Assembly: GCF_000002985.6 (NCBI RefSeq)
Contig: NC_003279.8
Coordinates: forward strand, 4,774,001 to 4,838,000
Source of the DNA: Caenorhabditis elegans
Taxonomy: Eukaryota > Nematoda > Chromadorea > Rhabditida > Rhabditidae
Direction of reading: 5' to 3'
Length of the DNA stretch: 64,000 bases
The notes beneath the pieces were generated by a model that saw only the letters and a program-made list of their open reading frames with translations, made no database searches and had not been told where the DNA came from. Positions 11,736 to 22,655 of this stretch are shown here, one piece after another; position 1 is the stretch's first letter; each line of letters opens with the position of its first letter. Both the position numbers and the translations under genes were made by a program.

Positions 11736-14700
11736 AACCCTACTCAAAATTGGCCTTTTTCCAAAAACTTTGAACGAACATACCCTTTTTTGAGAATTTT
11801 TTTCGGATTACAAAATTTGTTAGTTTTTGGCCATTTTGGGTAAAACCCCTTTTACGTAAAATTTTACTCTACTGCAGTAAACTGAAAAAAAGCGAGGAGA
11901 AGAAAAACAAATCAAAATGAGATAAATGTTGCAAAGTGAAGAAAAAAGCGAGATGAGGAGCAAGAAGAGGGGTCGGCAGCGGCGAAGGATAGTTGGCTAC
12001 TAATGGGTTTCGCGGCTGCTAATATAAACAACGGCCACTCGAAACTTTTAAGATTCAAGAAACAAGGAGAAGATGAGGGACAATGTCTTCTTCTTTTTCT
12101 TTTCCAAATGCCCCTTCATATCCTTCTGGACACCACCACCTATTTTCTGCAGCTGTCATACGGGGTGCGCGAGGTAAAATAACAGCTGTCGGGAAGAAAA
12201 AGAAGGTCGAAACACTGAGAAGTCCATCCGAGAATAAAGAAGAAGAGGGTCAACTGTGTGAAGAACAAGGGCTGTAATTTAGTTGAAAGATTTTCTGAAG
12301 AATTTCTCCAATGCGGGAATATAGCTGGTTGGTGCCAAAAAATGGGCATAATTACATGTAGGCCAACAGGAAACAGCTGTTCGGTCTCAAAAAGACAAGG
12401 AGGAGCATCCTAGGACATAAAAATTATAATGAGGCTAGGATGGGTCATATAGGCTAGGCGGCAACTTTAGAACCTAGCAGTTGCTATTTATTTTGTTTTT
12501 GATCCTTGAAGGTGTGTTTTTTAAATCAGTTCCAAAATTAAATATTTTTAGCAATATTAGTAACAATTATATTTTATTGATTTGGTATTACAAAAAAAAG
12601 AAAATTTGCGCCAAAAATACTACTGCAACCGGTTTTGACACGAAAAAAAAACGATTTGTAATTTTTCTAAATGTTTAATAACTGTTTTGTTTTAGTGTCT
12701 TTAATGAATAAATCTATTTTTAAAGAACAACTATGAAAAATCCATGAAAAATTTGTAGCAACGAAAGTTTGAAGCCACAGTACACTTTAAAGGCGCAGTT
12801 AACCACGAATCACAACATATCGCCCTAACACGGGAAAAATTATGTGCAATAAATATGACGAGTATTGCCCAATTCGTAATGCAATAAAAAAATTTCAATT
12901 AAAAGTGTACAAAAAGCGGAGCGACGACGGGTATGCCGGTGAAAGGCGGTGGTCTCTTCTTCCACGCGCCAGGATGCAACAAAAAGTAGTTTAATATGTA
13001 CTATTCGTTTTCAATGATCGAACACACTCACTCACATCCGCACACACACAAACCGATTGATCCATTCAGGAGTATTGGGTGGAAGGAGAAGCAACGGATA
13101 GATATACGGCTATATATCAACGAGTGCGTCTACTACAACTACGTCAGGCGCCTGTGAATCGGTTGATCCAACTTTTTTCTTCAAAAAAATCGTTGGTATT
13201 ATTAGGTTTTATGGACAATTTAAAATTGGCGAATGGCAGATTATATCTAGAAAATTGGTTAGGAATTGAGATAATATCGGAAATTGACACATTGTTTCTA
13301 AAAATATACTCTTAAATTTCGGTTTTCTAGATTTCATTTTTGCCTAGACTAACTCGAAATAATTTGAGACAAACGACCAAAATATACAATAAAGGATGGC
13401 AATTGAAGGTTGAATTCCAACTGCTCTGACGCGGAAAAGTTGGAAAAATTTCAGATTTTTACTGAAATTAGCTTACTATAAAATAGTCCTCGAACGAATT
13501 TCTTGAAAAAAAGTTATATATTTTATAATTAATAAATTAAATTAAAATATTTTCTTGCAATTCTCCATGAATGATAAGCCGGAACACTTTTCATCATCTT
13601 TTTATGTGAAAATCGATTCGCCGGTCAAGAATTGATCTCGTGACGAACACAAGAAAATATATTTGATAAATAAAATATTCAATCAACCTCAAAAAGTCTT
13701 TGCGAAGACAGATTGCGTAAGATTAATTGAAAATGGACGGAAGAACACGGAACGCAGCGGGAGAGGGCGGCCGATCCTTGCGATTTGAATTTATATATGT
13801 ATATGTATGAATTATAAACGTAGCAGCAACGAAGATTTTGATTTTAGCCGGCTAATGGTCGGATTATACCGCCAGGCGCCACGGCTAACAGACACACAAT
13901 GACAGTCGGTGGAGGTCATCTGATGAACGAGTGCGATTTCGAACGAACTGACGGATTGGATGAATAGAGGGTAATTAGATGGAATACATACATATTGACA
14001 GAAATAGACTGACTCTTTCTCTATGTCATCAAATACGAATAAACATGCACTATGTGTGTTGTGTACGGAAAGAAGCATTAATTGAGCTTTGGGTAACCAT
14101 CCACCGGCTCACGTAACAAATTGGTTGGGCAGATGGGGGAGCACCTACTGGAGGTGTGCATAAATTATTCATTATAAGACGATTATTTCTATGACTTATT
14201 GAATTGAAGGCTTATCGTACTTTAGCTTAAACATTTAATTGAGGGAAACCGGGGGCTAAACCTCGGATTATGCGATTTTTTAAAATTTCAGTATAAAAAA
14301 CTCACAGCTCCATTGTAGAATCCTCCGATGCCTTGTTAGTTGTTCGCAATTTGAATATCTGAATAATCAACTTTGAAATTACAAAAAATCCGTGTTAAAA
14401 CGCGTTTTATCGAACGAAAAAGCAAGAAAAGAAGATTTGTGAAAGAAACCCGGATAAATTGGCCAACAAATCACCTCGGAGTTAGTTTTCTGTCTATTTA
14501 AGGAAAGGAAAATGAGTTAAAATGAAAATACATCGATTAAATGAAACGAAACACAATTTCCCAGTCAAATTTAAATTTAAAACTTCAATGCTTCCGCTCA
14601 CTTTCTCTCCGTCTCCACTCACGTATCAATAGAGCGCGTTGTCATAACTCCGCCCCTTTTAAAATATATTTTATTTTCAAAAGTTCCCTAGAAGAATGCT

Positions 14701-14992
14701 TTTTACTAATTCATTTATTTTATCTTTCCAATTATTATTTTAGCTGAAAAACTGGAATTTCATTTAAATTTTCCTATAAATATCCAGCTCTATGCTTTGT
14801 TTCTTCCTTTTTGTAATTTCTGCAGGTTTATGTTACTTTTTTGAACATTTTTAACTGGTTTTATTTCGAACGAATACGCATTTAGATTCCAGGAAATGTT
14901 ACAGCAGACTAAGATGTTTATCAACTAGAAAATTCTGATTAATCAATATTTACTCATGCTGCAAAAAAAGTTTTTTGAATTTCGCTCGCAAA

Positions 14993-15016
14993 GGTCGCAT
15001 TTTCGTTGCAAGACCC
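14993..15016 (+). promoter_or_regulatory. Shared upstream block of eL41 copy 1
   Basis: A 24-nt block (GGTCGC-A-TTTTCGT-T-GC-A-AGACCC) lies 273 nt before the copy 1 ATG. A block with three substitutions lies 304 nt before the copy 2 ATG (16026-16049). The near-equal spacing suggests a co-duplicated promoter element. A common dispersed repeat is the alternative. Confidence 0.35.
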
Positions 15017-15265
15017 ATCACACAGCTATGAGAACACTTTCCCCGCCACCTGATGCACCAGTCTCTCCGCTCTTTGCAACGAGATTTGTTTTGTCTTCGA
15101 TGTGGCCTTTCTCTTCATTTTCAGACCGTTTCTCTAACTCTAATGGTTCCTTCAATGAATACTGCAACCGCTTTATTTCTCTTGTTGTGTGCTCATATCA
15201 TATTAATCGTTAAAACAACTTTTTCAGTCTTCGTTCACGGACACCCGTCGCGGAGATCGTCAAAC

Positions 15266-15406
15266 ATGAGAGAGAAGGTAGGTACTACGTTCAGAAATGT
15301 TTATAATTTAATATTAATAAGATTTGTGTACTACATTATTTTATTTCAGTGGCGTAAGAAGCGTATGCGTCGCCTGAAGCGCAAGAGGAGAGCCGCAAAG
15401 AAGTAG
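15266..15406 (+). CDS. Ribosomal protein eL41, tandem copy 1
   Basis: Two exons, 15266-15277 (MREK) and 15350-15406, encode 22 residues: MREK, then WRKKRMRRLKRKRR, then AAKK and TAG. The WRKKRMRRLKRKRR core is the signature of the eL41 ribosomal peptide (usually 25 residues), a single basic helix in the ribosome. The worm copy has a shorter C-terminus than the common RKMRQRSK ending. The intron is 72 nt (GTAGGT to TTTCAG). A TTTTTCAG acceptor about 40 nt upstream of the ATG fits SL trans-splicing. An AATAAA is near 15569. The gene is too short for ordinary gene calling but has a near-identical neighbour with the same intron position. Confidence 0.88.
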   Translation: MREKVGTTFRNVYNLILIRFVYYIILFQWRKKRMRRLKRKRRAAKK

Positions 15407-15966
15407 ACAAGCTGCTTCATCTCCAAGACGTCAAATTATGCTGCCGATCTGTGATCTCGACTTCACCGTCTTCTCCACAATTGTCAACTGGATTACTCGT
15501 CTTCTTGTGCTTCTCATCGTGAAATAATCATCCTACAAAAGTTATTGCAATTTTCTTTTTTAAATCCAATAAATAATTGTTTGTCCAAATAATAGTACTT
15601 TGTTACAAAGCCTGAAAGAAAAACTATGGGAACTCGTGCGTCCAAGATTCTGGTTAAGGTAAATCGTCAGTCGAACTTTCATTGTCATTTGTTGGATTAT
15701 CTTCTTTGGGCTCGCATTCGAAGCTGTTTTATTTAGAACTCTCCTGGTCTAATAAATTAATATTTTCACAGAATTATCTGACGAAAATTAAGAAAAGTGT
15801 CTCGAGACTTCCAGAAAATTGACCCAATTTTTTAATAGCAAAAAATAATCACAAATATCCTGAAATTTAAGTGAAAATGTGAGCATTTTACGTTCGAACG
15901 CGTTCAGGGCACAAAATCGATAAATTGTAAGAGATTCAGTGCTTTCGAGAGATCACAGAAAAGCGA

Positions 15967-15975
15967 GAGACGCAG
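15967..15975 (-). promoter_or_regulatory. CTGCGTCTC promoter-type motif upstream of eL41 copy 2
   Basis: On the minus strand this reads CTGCGTCTC, a word I recall as over-represented in C. elegans housekeeping gene promoters. It lies 355 nt before the copy 2 start, in a locally GC-rich segment (15940-16050). Confidence 0.35.
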
Positions 15976-16025
15976 AGAAACCGCTGCCCGCAAGAAAGGG
16001 GGAAACTCGGTTCAAATCGCGCGCC

Positions 16026-16049
16026 GGTCGCGTTTTCGTGGCGAGACCC
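16026..16049 (+). promoter_or_regulatory. Shared upstream block of eL41 copy 2
   Basis: Counterpart of the block at 14993-15016 (GGTCGC-G-TTTTCGT-G-GC-G-AGACCC). It lies at a similar distance from the start codon of the second copy. Confidence 0.35.
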
Positions 16050-16329
16050 GCCGCAGGACATGAACGAAATTCGCCGTTGTTCCTAAAAAATTTTCACTTC
16101 AACCAACGCTACGCGAATCGATGAGTTTTATTTTCTCGTTTGCCGTTGTTTTATTTTGGTTTTTCCTTGAAATGTAATCTTTTTGCAATCAATCTGAATA
16201 TATTTTCTCAATATTTTCAAACTGATTTCGTTTTCTCTTCGCTTTTTCAACTGTATCCTCCACTTTCTTTTACTTAATGTATTATTTTCAGGCTTCGTTC
16301 ACGGATTCCCGTCTCGAAGCAGGTCAAAC

Positions 16330-16469
16330 ATGAGAGAGAAGGTAAATAAAAATTCAAAACTTCTAACCTGAAGCAAAATTTAGTGACTTCATCTAATAAT
16401 TTCATTTTTCAGTGGCGTAAGAAGCGTATGCGTCGTCTGAAGCGCAAGAGGAGAGCCGCAAAGAAGTAG
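16330..16469 (+). CDS. Ribosomal protein eL41, tandem copy 2
   Basis: Exons 16330-16341 and 16413-16469 encode the same 22-residue peptide as copy 1 (MREK plus WRKKRMRRLKRKRR plus AAKK). The intron sits at the same position after MREK (71 nt, GTAAAT to TTTCAG). Sequence similarity extends into the 5' leader (TTCAG, CTTCGTTCACGGA, GGTCAAAC before the ATG) and the first about 50 nt of the 3'UTR (ACAAGCTGCTTCATCTCCAA). This supports a recent tandem duplication of about 1.06 kb. AATAAA at 16628-16633. The coding regions differ only at synonymous sites, so both look functional. Confidence 0.88.
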
Positions 16470-16662
16470 ACAAGCTGCTTCATCTCCAAGACGTTCAATT
16501 TTGCTGTCAATCTGCGATCTCGGCTTCACCGTCTCTTCAACGATCGTCATCGGGATTGCTCGTCTCCTTGTTACCTACTCCATCTGTTACAATGAACGTT
16601 CGTTCAAATTTTTGTTTTCAAAAATTTAATAAATGCTCATTATATAGAACTAAATCTTTATT

Positions 16663-18475
16663 TCACAATACTTTAATATCCTGATCAAAGTAAATTTGAT
16701 GCGGTATAGCTGGTCCATCTACGAAGAGCGGGAATGAGTTGTCTCCGATGCATCGGTACTTTCCAATGTGGTCTTCAGTTAGCGAGTTCAGTATCAAGTT
16801 GTTTCCGTCGTATTCAATGCTGTCAGAGTTTCCTGAATCACAAGATAACAATAGAATTCAGGCAGTTCCTACCTAGTGGTTCTCCGTTCTTCTCCCATCT
16901 CACCATTGGTTCTGGGTTGGCTAGAACCGGACATTCCAGAACCATTCGCTCGCCGTGTAACCCTCTTCGTTCCGCACCTGTAATATGAATTCTCATCCAT
17001 GAAAGAATGTTCACGAAAGAAAGCTTTCGCATACCAATCACATGTGGAGGCCTTGCATTCAACACTTCAGAAACTCGTACAGCTGCTGGAAAGTCGAGAA
17101 CAGGAGGCACTGAATTGAAAATAAAAATGTCTTTGAGAGTCAGAAAGTTGTAACTTACTGTAGATAATCAAATTCCCACTGTGAATTTCCTTGTCAAGTG
17201 TTCGAACTTCACAACGATATCGTCCTGCTACTTTTACAGATGCTTTACCGATTTCCAGATATACTTTTCCCTGGTTTACAGTACCCTTGAAGACCTGAAA
17301 AAGATTATAAGAATGGAATTCAATCAGGTCCCTACTTTTCCATCAGAAAGCCTTGTGAACTCCCCATATTCTACATCAATGTGCTCACCAAGATTCTGCG
17401 CACCACACCTGAATATAAATATCGTGGTATTCCAATACATATTTAACACAGTACCATAAATTCTGAATATTGGCATAAAGTGTCTTATTAGGTGTACCAA
17501 CATGTGATTCTGGACTTCCAACGACAGCCAAATTACTGATGACTGTGATTTCCGCAGAGGAAAAGTCTACTAATGTGCAAAGAAGAGCTGAAAAACTACG
17601 TTTTCGGAATTATGAAAAATCCTGATTTGGTAATTATTTTCCAATGGCTCAAAAATTATAGTTTGCTTTTTATTTGAGATCTCGAAGTTCGACATACCGT
17701 AATTTCACTAAATTTTGACATTCCATCTTAAAGGCGCACAAATTTATTGATGGGTCTCGACACGCGAAAAGTTTATGGTAGTCTTTTTTTAATTTTAATT
17801 TTTATTTTTTTATTTTTGCGGCTGCTTACTTGTTTTTCCAATGAAATCACTTAGTTTTTGGCGAATTTTCTCATTTTCTTCTACTGTTAAAAATTAGTAA
17901 CAGTTATCAAAGTGCATCTCTCAAAACAGACTACCACAATTTTTTTCGCGCCGAGACCCATCTGAATAAATTCGTGCGCCTTTAAGGTGTCATGTCAAAA
18001 TTAAGTGAAATTACGATACACAAAGAGGAAAAGGATTCGTTATGAAAAGATTATTCAACATCTGAAACATAAAAGAGAAATTAATTTTTCAAAAAAAGAA
18101 AGTGTTTTTAAAACAATTTTTCCAAAAAAAAAAATCATTGTTGAATCTTAAAATAACTTTCTTCGGGGATTTTGCATAAAAATTCCACACAGTTTTTTAA
18201 AACCAGATTTTCGAAAGATTTGTATCTTTTTTCTCAAAAATTCCGAGTATTACTGCAAAATCAAAGCTGTACATAATTGAAGACTAAAAAAATTAAGAAT
18301 AAAACATAATTAAAGTATAAAACTTGTAAAAATTTTTTAAAAATATTTTCATGTAGCAATAGTTGAATAGTACCTAAATTCTTCAAACAGTGAGTACGGG
18401 CGTACGATTTGGAAATTAAAAATATTAATCGAAAAAAAATGACTCACCAATTGAAATGCAATTTATCAGTTTCAT
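16663..18475 (-). CDS. zig-7: ZIG-7-like secreted two-Ig-domain protein
   Basis: Seven exons (18448-18475, 17455-17587, 17336-17408, 17159-17294, 17035-17109, 16873-16977, 16663-16832) join in phase to 239 residues. The N-terminus MKLINCISIALLCTLVDFSS is a signal peptide, and no transmembrane segment follows. Ig domain 1 spans about residues 22-135 (Cys in LWCGAQ, YRCEV). Ig domain 2 spans about 150-225 (MVLECPV, VRWEKNG, GKYRCIG), with the usual Cys-Trp-Tyr-x-Cys pattern. This is the architecture of the C. elegans zig family, whose members act as extracellular neuronal maintenance factors. I identify it as zig-7 (F54D7.4 from memory) because gnrr-1 (F54D7.3) is nearby. Intron 1 (17588-18447) holds a MITE. 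The stop codon is followed at once by AATAAA, so the 3'UTR must be only about 15-20 nt. Confidence 0.85.
17697..18016. repeat. MITE-like palindrome in zig-7 intron 1
   Basis: Terminal inverted repeats start CGTAATTTCACTAAATTTTG and end with the inverse AAAATTAAGTGAAATTACG. Internal arms contain CTTAAAGGCGCAC, GGGTCTCGACACGCGAAAA and its complement. The same family occurs at 50028-50290. Confidence 0.8.
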
Positions 18476-18799
18476 ATCTTCAGTGAAGAAAGATATTGGG
18501 TGTCCGACTAAAACCAATCCAATTCTTTCAGGCGTCTTTGCTCTCTCGTCATCTTAATTCTCTCATCTTATCACACTTCCTCAAAGAATCGAACAGTTGT
18601 GTAATATCGGAAGAGCAGTGAAGAGAATCCAAAGCATACACTTAACTGACCTTTCTTTTTTTAAAGGTAATCGTGTGATCTAGTGTGACGTCATATGGGG
18701 TCTTGTGATTCGGATGGCTGAACATCTACTTCGAGAATGTATCCAAGCATTTGACAGAACGGGTGCACCTAAAATCAAAGTAACCCAGAAAAGAGAATG

Positions 18800-18885
18800 T
18801 GTAACATAATTGACCTGGAAAATATAGCGAAAGCTACAGTAATCCTTTAAATGACTACTGTAGCGGCTGTGTCGATTTACGGGTG
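18800..18885. repeat. Partial copy of the ACAGTA/TGTAG MITE family
   Basis: Matches the left half of the elements at 50314 and 59054: GCGAAAGCTACAGTAAT, TTTAAATGACTACTGTAG, GTGTCGATTTACGGG. Confidence 0.6.
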
Positions 18886-21800
18886 ACTACGTGCAATTTC
18901 TCATCTGTTTTCCTGAAAACATATTTCTCTAAACTTCTAATCAGATATCGTACAGCTTCTGGGTGATTGATAGAAAAACCAAAAAGTTTGACAAATTGAA
19001 ATATGTGGAGTGAGTTTTACGGCAAAAACTAATCTGGAGCTGACCAATTTTTTTGATTTTCGAGTGTTTTTTAGTTATTTCACTAGACTCGCCAAGCATC
19101 TTTTTAAGTGGAGCTTTTCATTTATTAAGCCTGAAGTTTGGGTTGACATTGGGAAAATATTCAGGTAACTGGCCTAAATAATTTTATTTTTTCGCAGCTA
19201 ATTATTTAAATTCATTTAAAGATGGTGTACCGTCAGTTGGGGAATATATTTGAAATAAAACTTCTCAAAAAATAATCGATTTTTTTAAATTTACAATTAA
19301 AATGGTTTCAAAATGTTTTTCTCCGATTTTTTTATTTTTAAAATTATGTTTCAATTGTTTGAATTTTTAAAGCAAAATACAAGTTTTTTGGAAAATTTGT
19401 CAATATTCTCACATTGGCCTACTTCTTTGACATATCTGAAATTAATTAAATCCCTTCCTATCATCTCAATTTTCCTCTTATAAAATAAAATAAAAGGTTT
19501 TCCTGACAAAATACGCGTAAAAGGAGCAATCCAATATTGTGAGAATATCTTAAATTTCAATCGATCATCATCATCATCATTCGGTCCTGCTTTCCGCACA
19601 AGAAATCTGACTCAAGTGGCATCCGTCCATAAACCCACACATTTTGTACTAATTGGAGTCAAATTTTCCAATTAGATCGACGAAGAGACCCGTCTGACAA
19701 AATGAGTACGGTAGAGGGGAGCTAGCTGAAATTTGAGACTTACTTTCAGTTAGATCTAGCTGTCTCAACTTGAAAAAGGACATGGATTACTATTTTATTG
19801 AATTTTTGAATTATTTTTCAAAATGTTGCACAAGTATGTATGAAACATAACTTTTAATTGTTTCCAGTGGAAATGTATTTTATATTCTAGTAATTTCTGC
19901 TCAAGTGTTCTAAATCAGGGTTTTTTTTTCAAAACGTTCAGTCAGAGTTTGGTAAATTGCCAAATTATCCAAAACTTTGGACTCTTCGTAGAAGTTCTAT
20001 CATTGCTGTAGGTTTCAAGACTCCTAAAAAGTCTAAATTCAAAAAAAAATTAATTGCTTTTTAATAGCCTGCACAGTTACTGAAACCAAAGTGTTGATTT
20101 TACTAGCCTATTGTTTGAAACTATCTGATTTTTGATATATATTGTCAGTGAAAGTACATAATGAAAAGTACATTTCGGTGCCTTTTGTCCATGCCAATTC
20201 GTCATTTGTTCCTTTTCTTTTGCCCGTTTGTTTCCAACATTTTGTCTTTTTTCCCGTTTTCCCAGAGGATTCATAAGGTGCTCATTGGGTGCTGTTTCAA
20301 AACTTCATCAATCAAATTGACAGGCTCTCATTTACAAATATTCCAGAATGCATACAAAGTTCGATTTTTGTTCGAATGCCGAAAGTTGGATCTATGTGTA
20401 GACAGGCTATAATTTAAATGTTTCTGAAAATTTTAAATCTTGAAAAAAACTTTGGATAACGTTTCTGGACAATCAAACAAAAAGTTTTATAAATACTTTT
20501 GAAAAAGCAAAACCAAGTTCAAAAAATCAAATGATGGCTTGTAGCAATTTGTCTCATAAGAATTAACCTTCATCACACTTTTTGTTATTAGTACATAGAC
20601 AATTTAATTTTTGGTAACTAAAAAATATATTGTCAGATTTTCGATAGTTTAGTTTTGTTCTGATGCTAAAACTCTTTTCCTAAAAGCTTCTCTTCTGTCC
20701 ACAAAGTATTTAAATAGAAACAACAATATTCTCCCCTCTAAAATAAATCGTCACTTCATTTTGTATGTGAGGAGGCGAGAGAGGTGCATCCACGTCACAC
20801 ACTTTTTCTCCTAATAAATGTTTTTTTTCGAAAGAAGTGATCATAATGACAATTTTATTAATATTTGTGAATTGTTGAAATTTGAGAAAGATTAGATTTA
20901 AAACTGTAATAAATTGCATTTTCTAACATTTAAAAAAAATCTGAACAAGGTTATCAATATGTGCGGGAATTCAAAAATAATTTGACAGCGATTTAATTAA
21001 ACATTCTTGAATTGAAAAATTTTATTTAAAAAAAAGATATTATTAAAAAAAAAGAAATTTAGAACAATTTTTTTAACTGTAAAAATTTGGTCATTACGAT
21101 TTTTTTTCTCTATTTGGAAACAAAATTCCCACCGGTATTTTGAGCCCATTTTCACCGAAATCTTCAATCTTTTTCAAAAATCTTTTGTTTCCAGAGTACT
21201 GCTCATTTATGAGGATCACAAAAATTCAAAACTCTGTCTGCCTCTCGTCGTAATCCATTCATTTATCACACTCCCTCTCCCGTCTTCTTCGAAAAGTTTT
21301 GCTCATAAAATGGGAGGAGCAAATGACAACTCAAGCCCTGTAATTCCCCTTTCTCTCGTGATCCAAAAAGGTCAAACATCTCCACTTTTGATTATAGTGT
21401 TCAAATATGGCGACTGATCAGAACTTCGTCTTGACGTCCCCACCGTATGATAGAAGGGTTGAAAATCTGAAAATATCTAAAAATTACGCAGATTTATTCT
21501 TCTCACTTTAGCAGAGTTTCCCATTTAACATTCATCTAATTGTCCTGTTTTTTTGCTGCGATACATCTTCCTTTTTCCAGTTTCACCAAAAGTTTTTGAA
21601 GATGCGTTGCGGTCGCGCAACGTGTGAATTCTTGCGCGGGAGTTTTGAATTTTTATAGCTTTTTTGGACAATTCTTCCCTTTGACTATCAACGCTAAACC
21701 AAAGGCTTTTGCTCAAGTTGTAGGCCAAAAACAAAAGCCTAAACTTTTAAAAAATGTTATGCATAAACCTAGCCCCAGGTTTTTGGTGCTCTACAAACCT

Positions 21801-22354
21801 ATTTATTCACTGAAAAATGCTCTTTTACCCTTTTCCAATTTCGTCTTTCCAACAATTTCAGAGCAAACCAGCGGGAAATAGCCTAGGAGGAGACATAAAT
21901 GTGTGTATAAATCCAATTTGTAGGCGACAAAAGAGGACCTCGCACTAATTGCATTATGAGCTCTGAGAGCAGATGGAGCGATGTCTCTTCTGATTCATAT
22001 ACACTTTCTCTGTTTCCTCAGCATACATTTTTAGTTACAGTCATTAGAAATTTGCACTAGGAAACGTGTGAACTTTCAGTTGAAATTTTTAAAATACTTA
22101 TCTCATGCCGCCTGCCTGACCCGCGAAATTGCTTCAAAATGTGGGGGTTTGCAGACTTCTGATGATTTTAGGATATCGTAGGGGTAGGCAGATATTCTGG
22201 AAGCGTTTTGGAATCTTTATTGGAAAAAAACTAAACAATTTCTTGATAAGATTTTTTCCAAAAAAAATACAATTTTTCAAAAAGCTGCCGGCTCAAAATT
22301 TCGCAGTGCGTCCGTCCATAAATGCTGTGAACTTTCTTATGCACCGATCGCGAA

Positions 22355-22655
22355 TTAATTGTGAATAGGCCCCGCCCGTATCCTGGCACTTTTGGGGTCA
22401 GTATCGATTGTATTTGTACTTACCTATTTCTTTTTGTGCACTTGCTGCAGATTTGATATTTTCTGACACTCCCAGATTGATATAGATCACAAAACAAATT
22501 CCTAACCATTTTTCTTTTTTTTTTAGATCAAAAGCATTATAGGAGTGTCCGACACGATCAAAATCTGCAGTAACTGCAAAAAGAAATCGGAAGCAACAAA
22601 AAAACACTAATCCGAAAAATGCCAAGATATGGGCGGGGCCTATTCACAGTTATAA
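22355..22655. repeat. About 300-bp element with long TIRs
   Basis: The left end TAATTGTGAATAGGCCCCGC is inverted at the right end (GGGGCCTATTCACAGTTATA). The inverted similarity continues inside, with GCAGATTTGATATTTTC against GATCAAAATCTGC and CTGACACTCC against GGAGTGTCCG. Non-coding. Confidence 0.75.

Larger units (their letters stand above)
6123..14990. other. Long gene-poor region with dispersed repeats
   Basis: About 8.9 kb in which I could not build any spliced gene on either strand. Open stretches of 60-130 codons are present but lack coding-like composition and splice context. It holds the repeats listed separately (6815-7200, 7957-8138, 9890-10290, 11155-11570, 11637-11735). It also contains purine-rich GA tracts at 7500-7640 and 11890-12100 and a CA-rich tract near 13020-13055. 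Part may be first introns or promoters of the flanking genes. Confidence 0.5.

Noticed and set aside
13079..13315. Possible exon after a CCATTCAG acceptor (starts EYWVEGEATDRYTAIYQRVR in frame)
   Set aside because: Readable start but no partner exons or in-frame initiator upstream, and no convincing donor; left as noncoding.
16000..16030. B-box-like word GGTTCAAATCG near eL41 copy 2
   Set aside because: No A box at the right distance upstream and no cloverleaf, so not a pol III gene.
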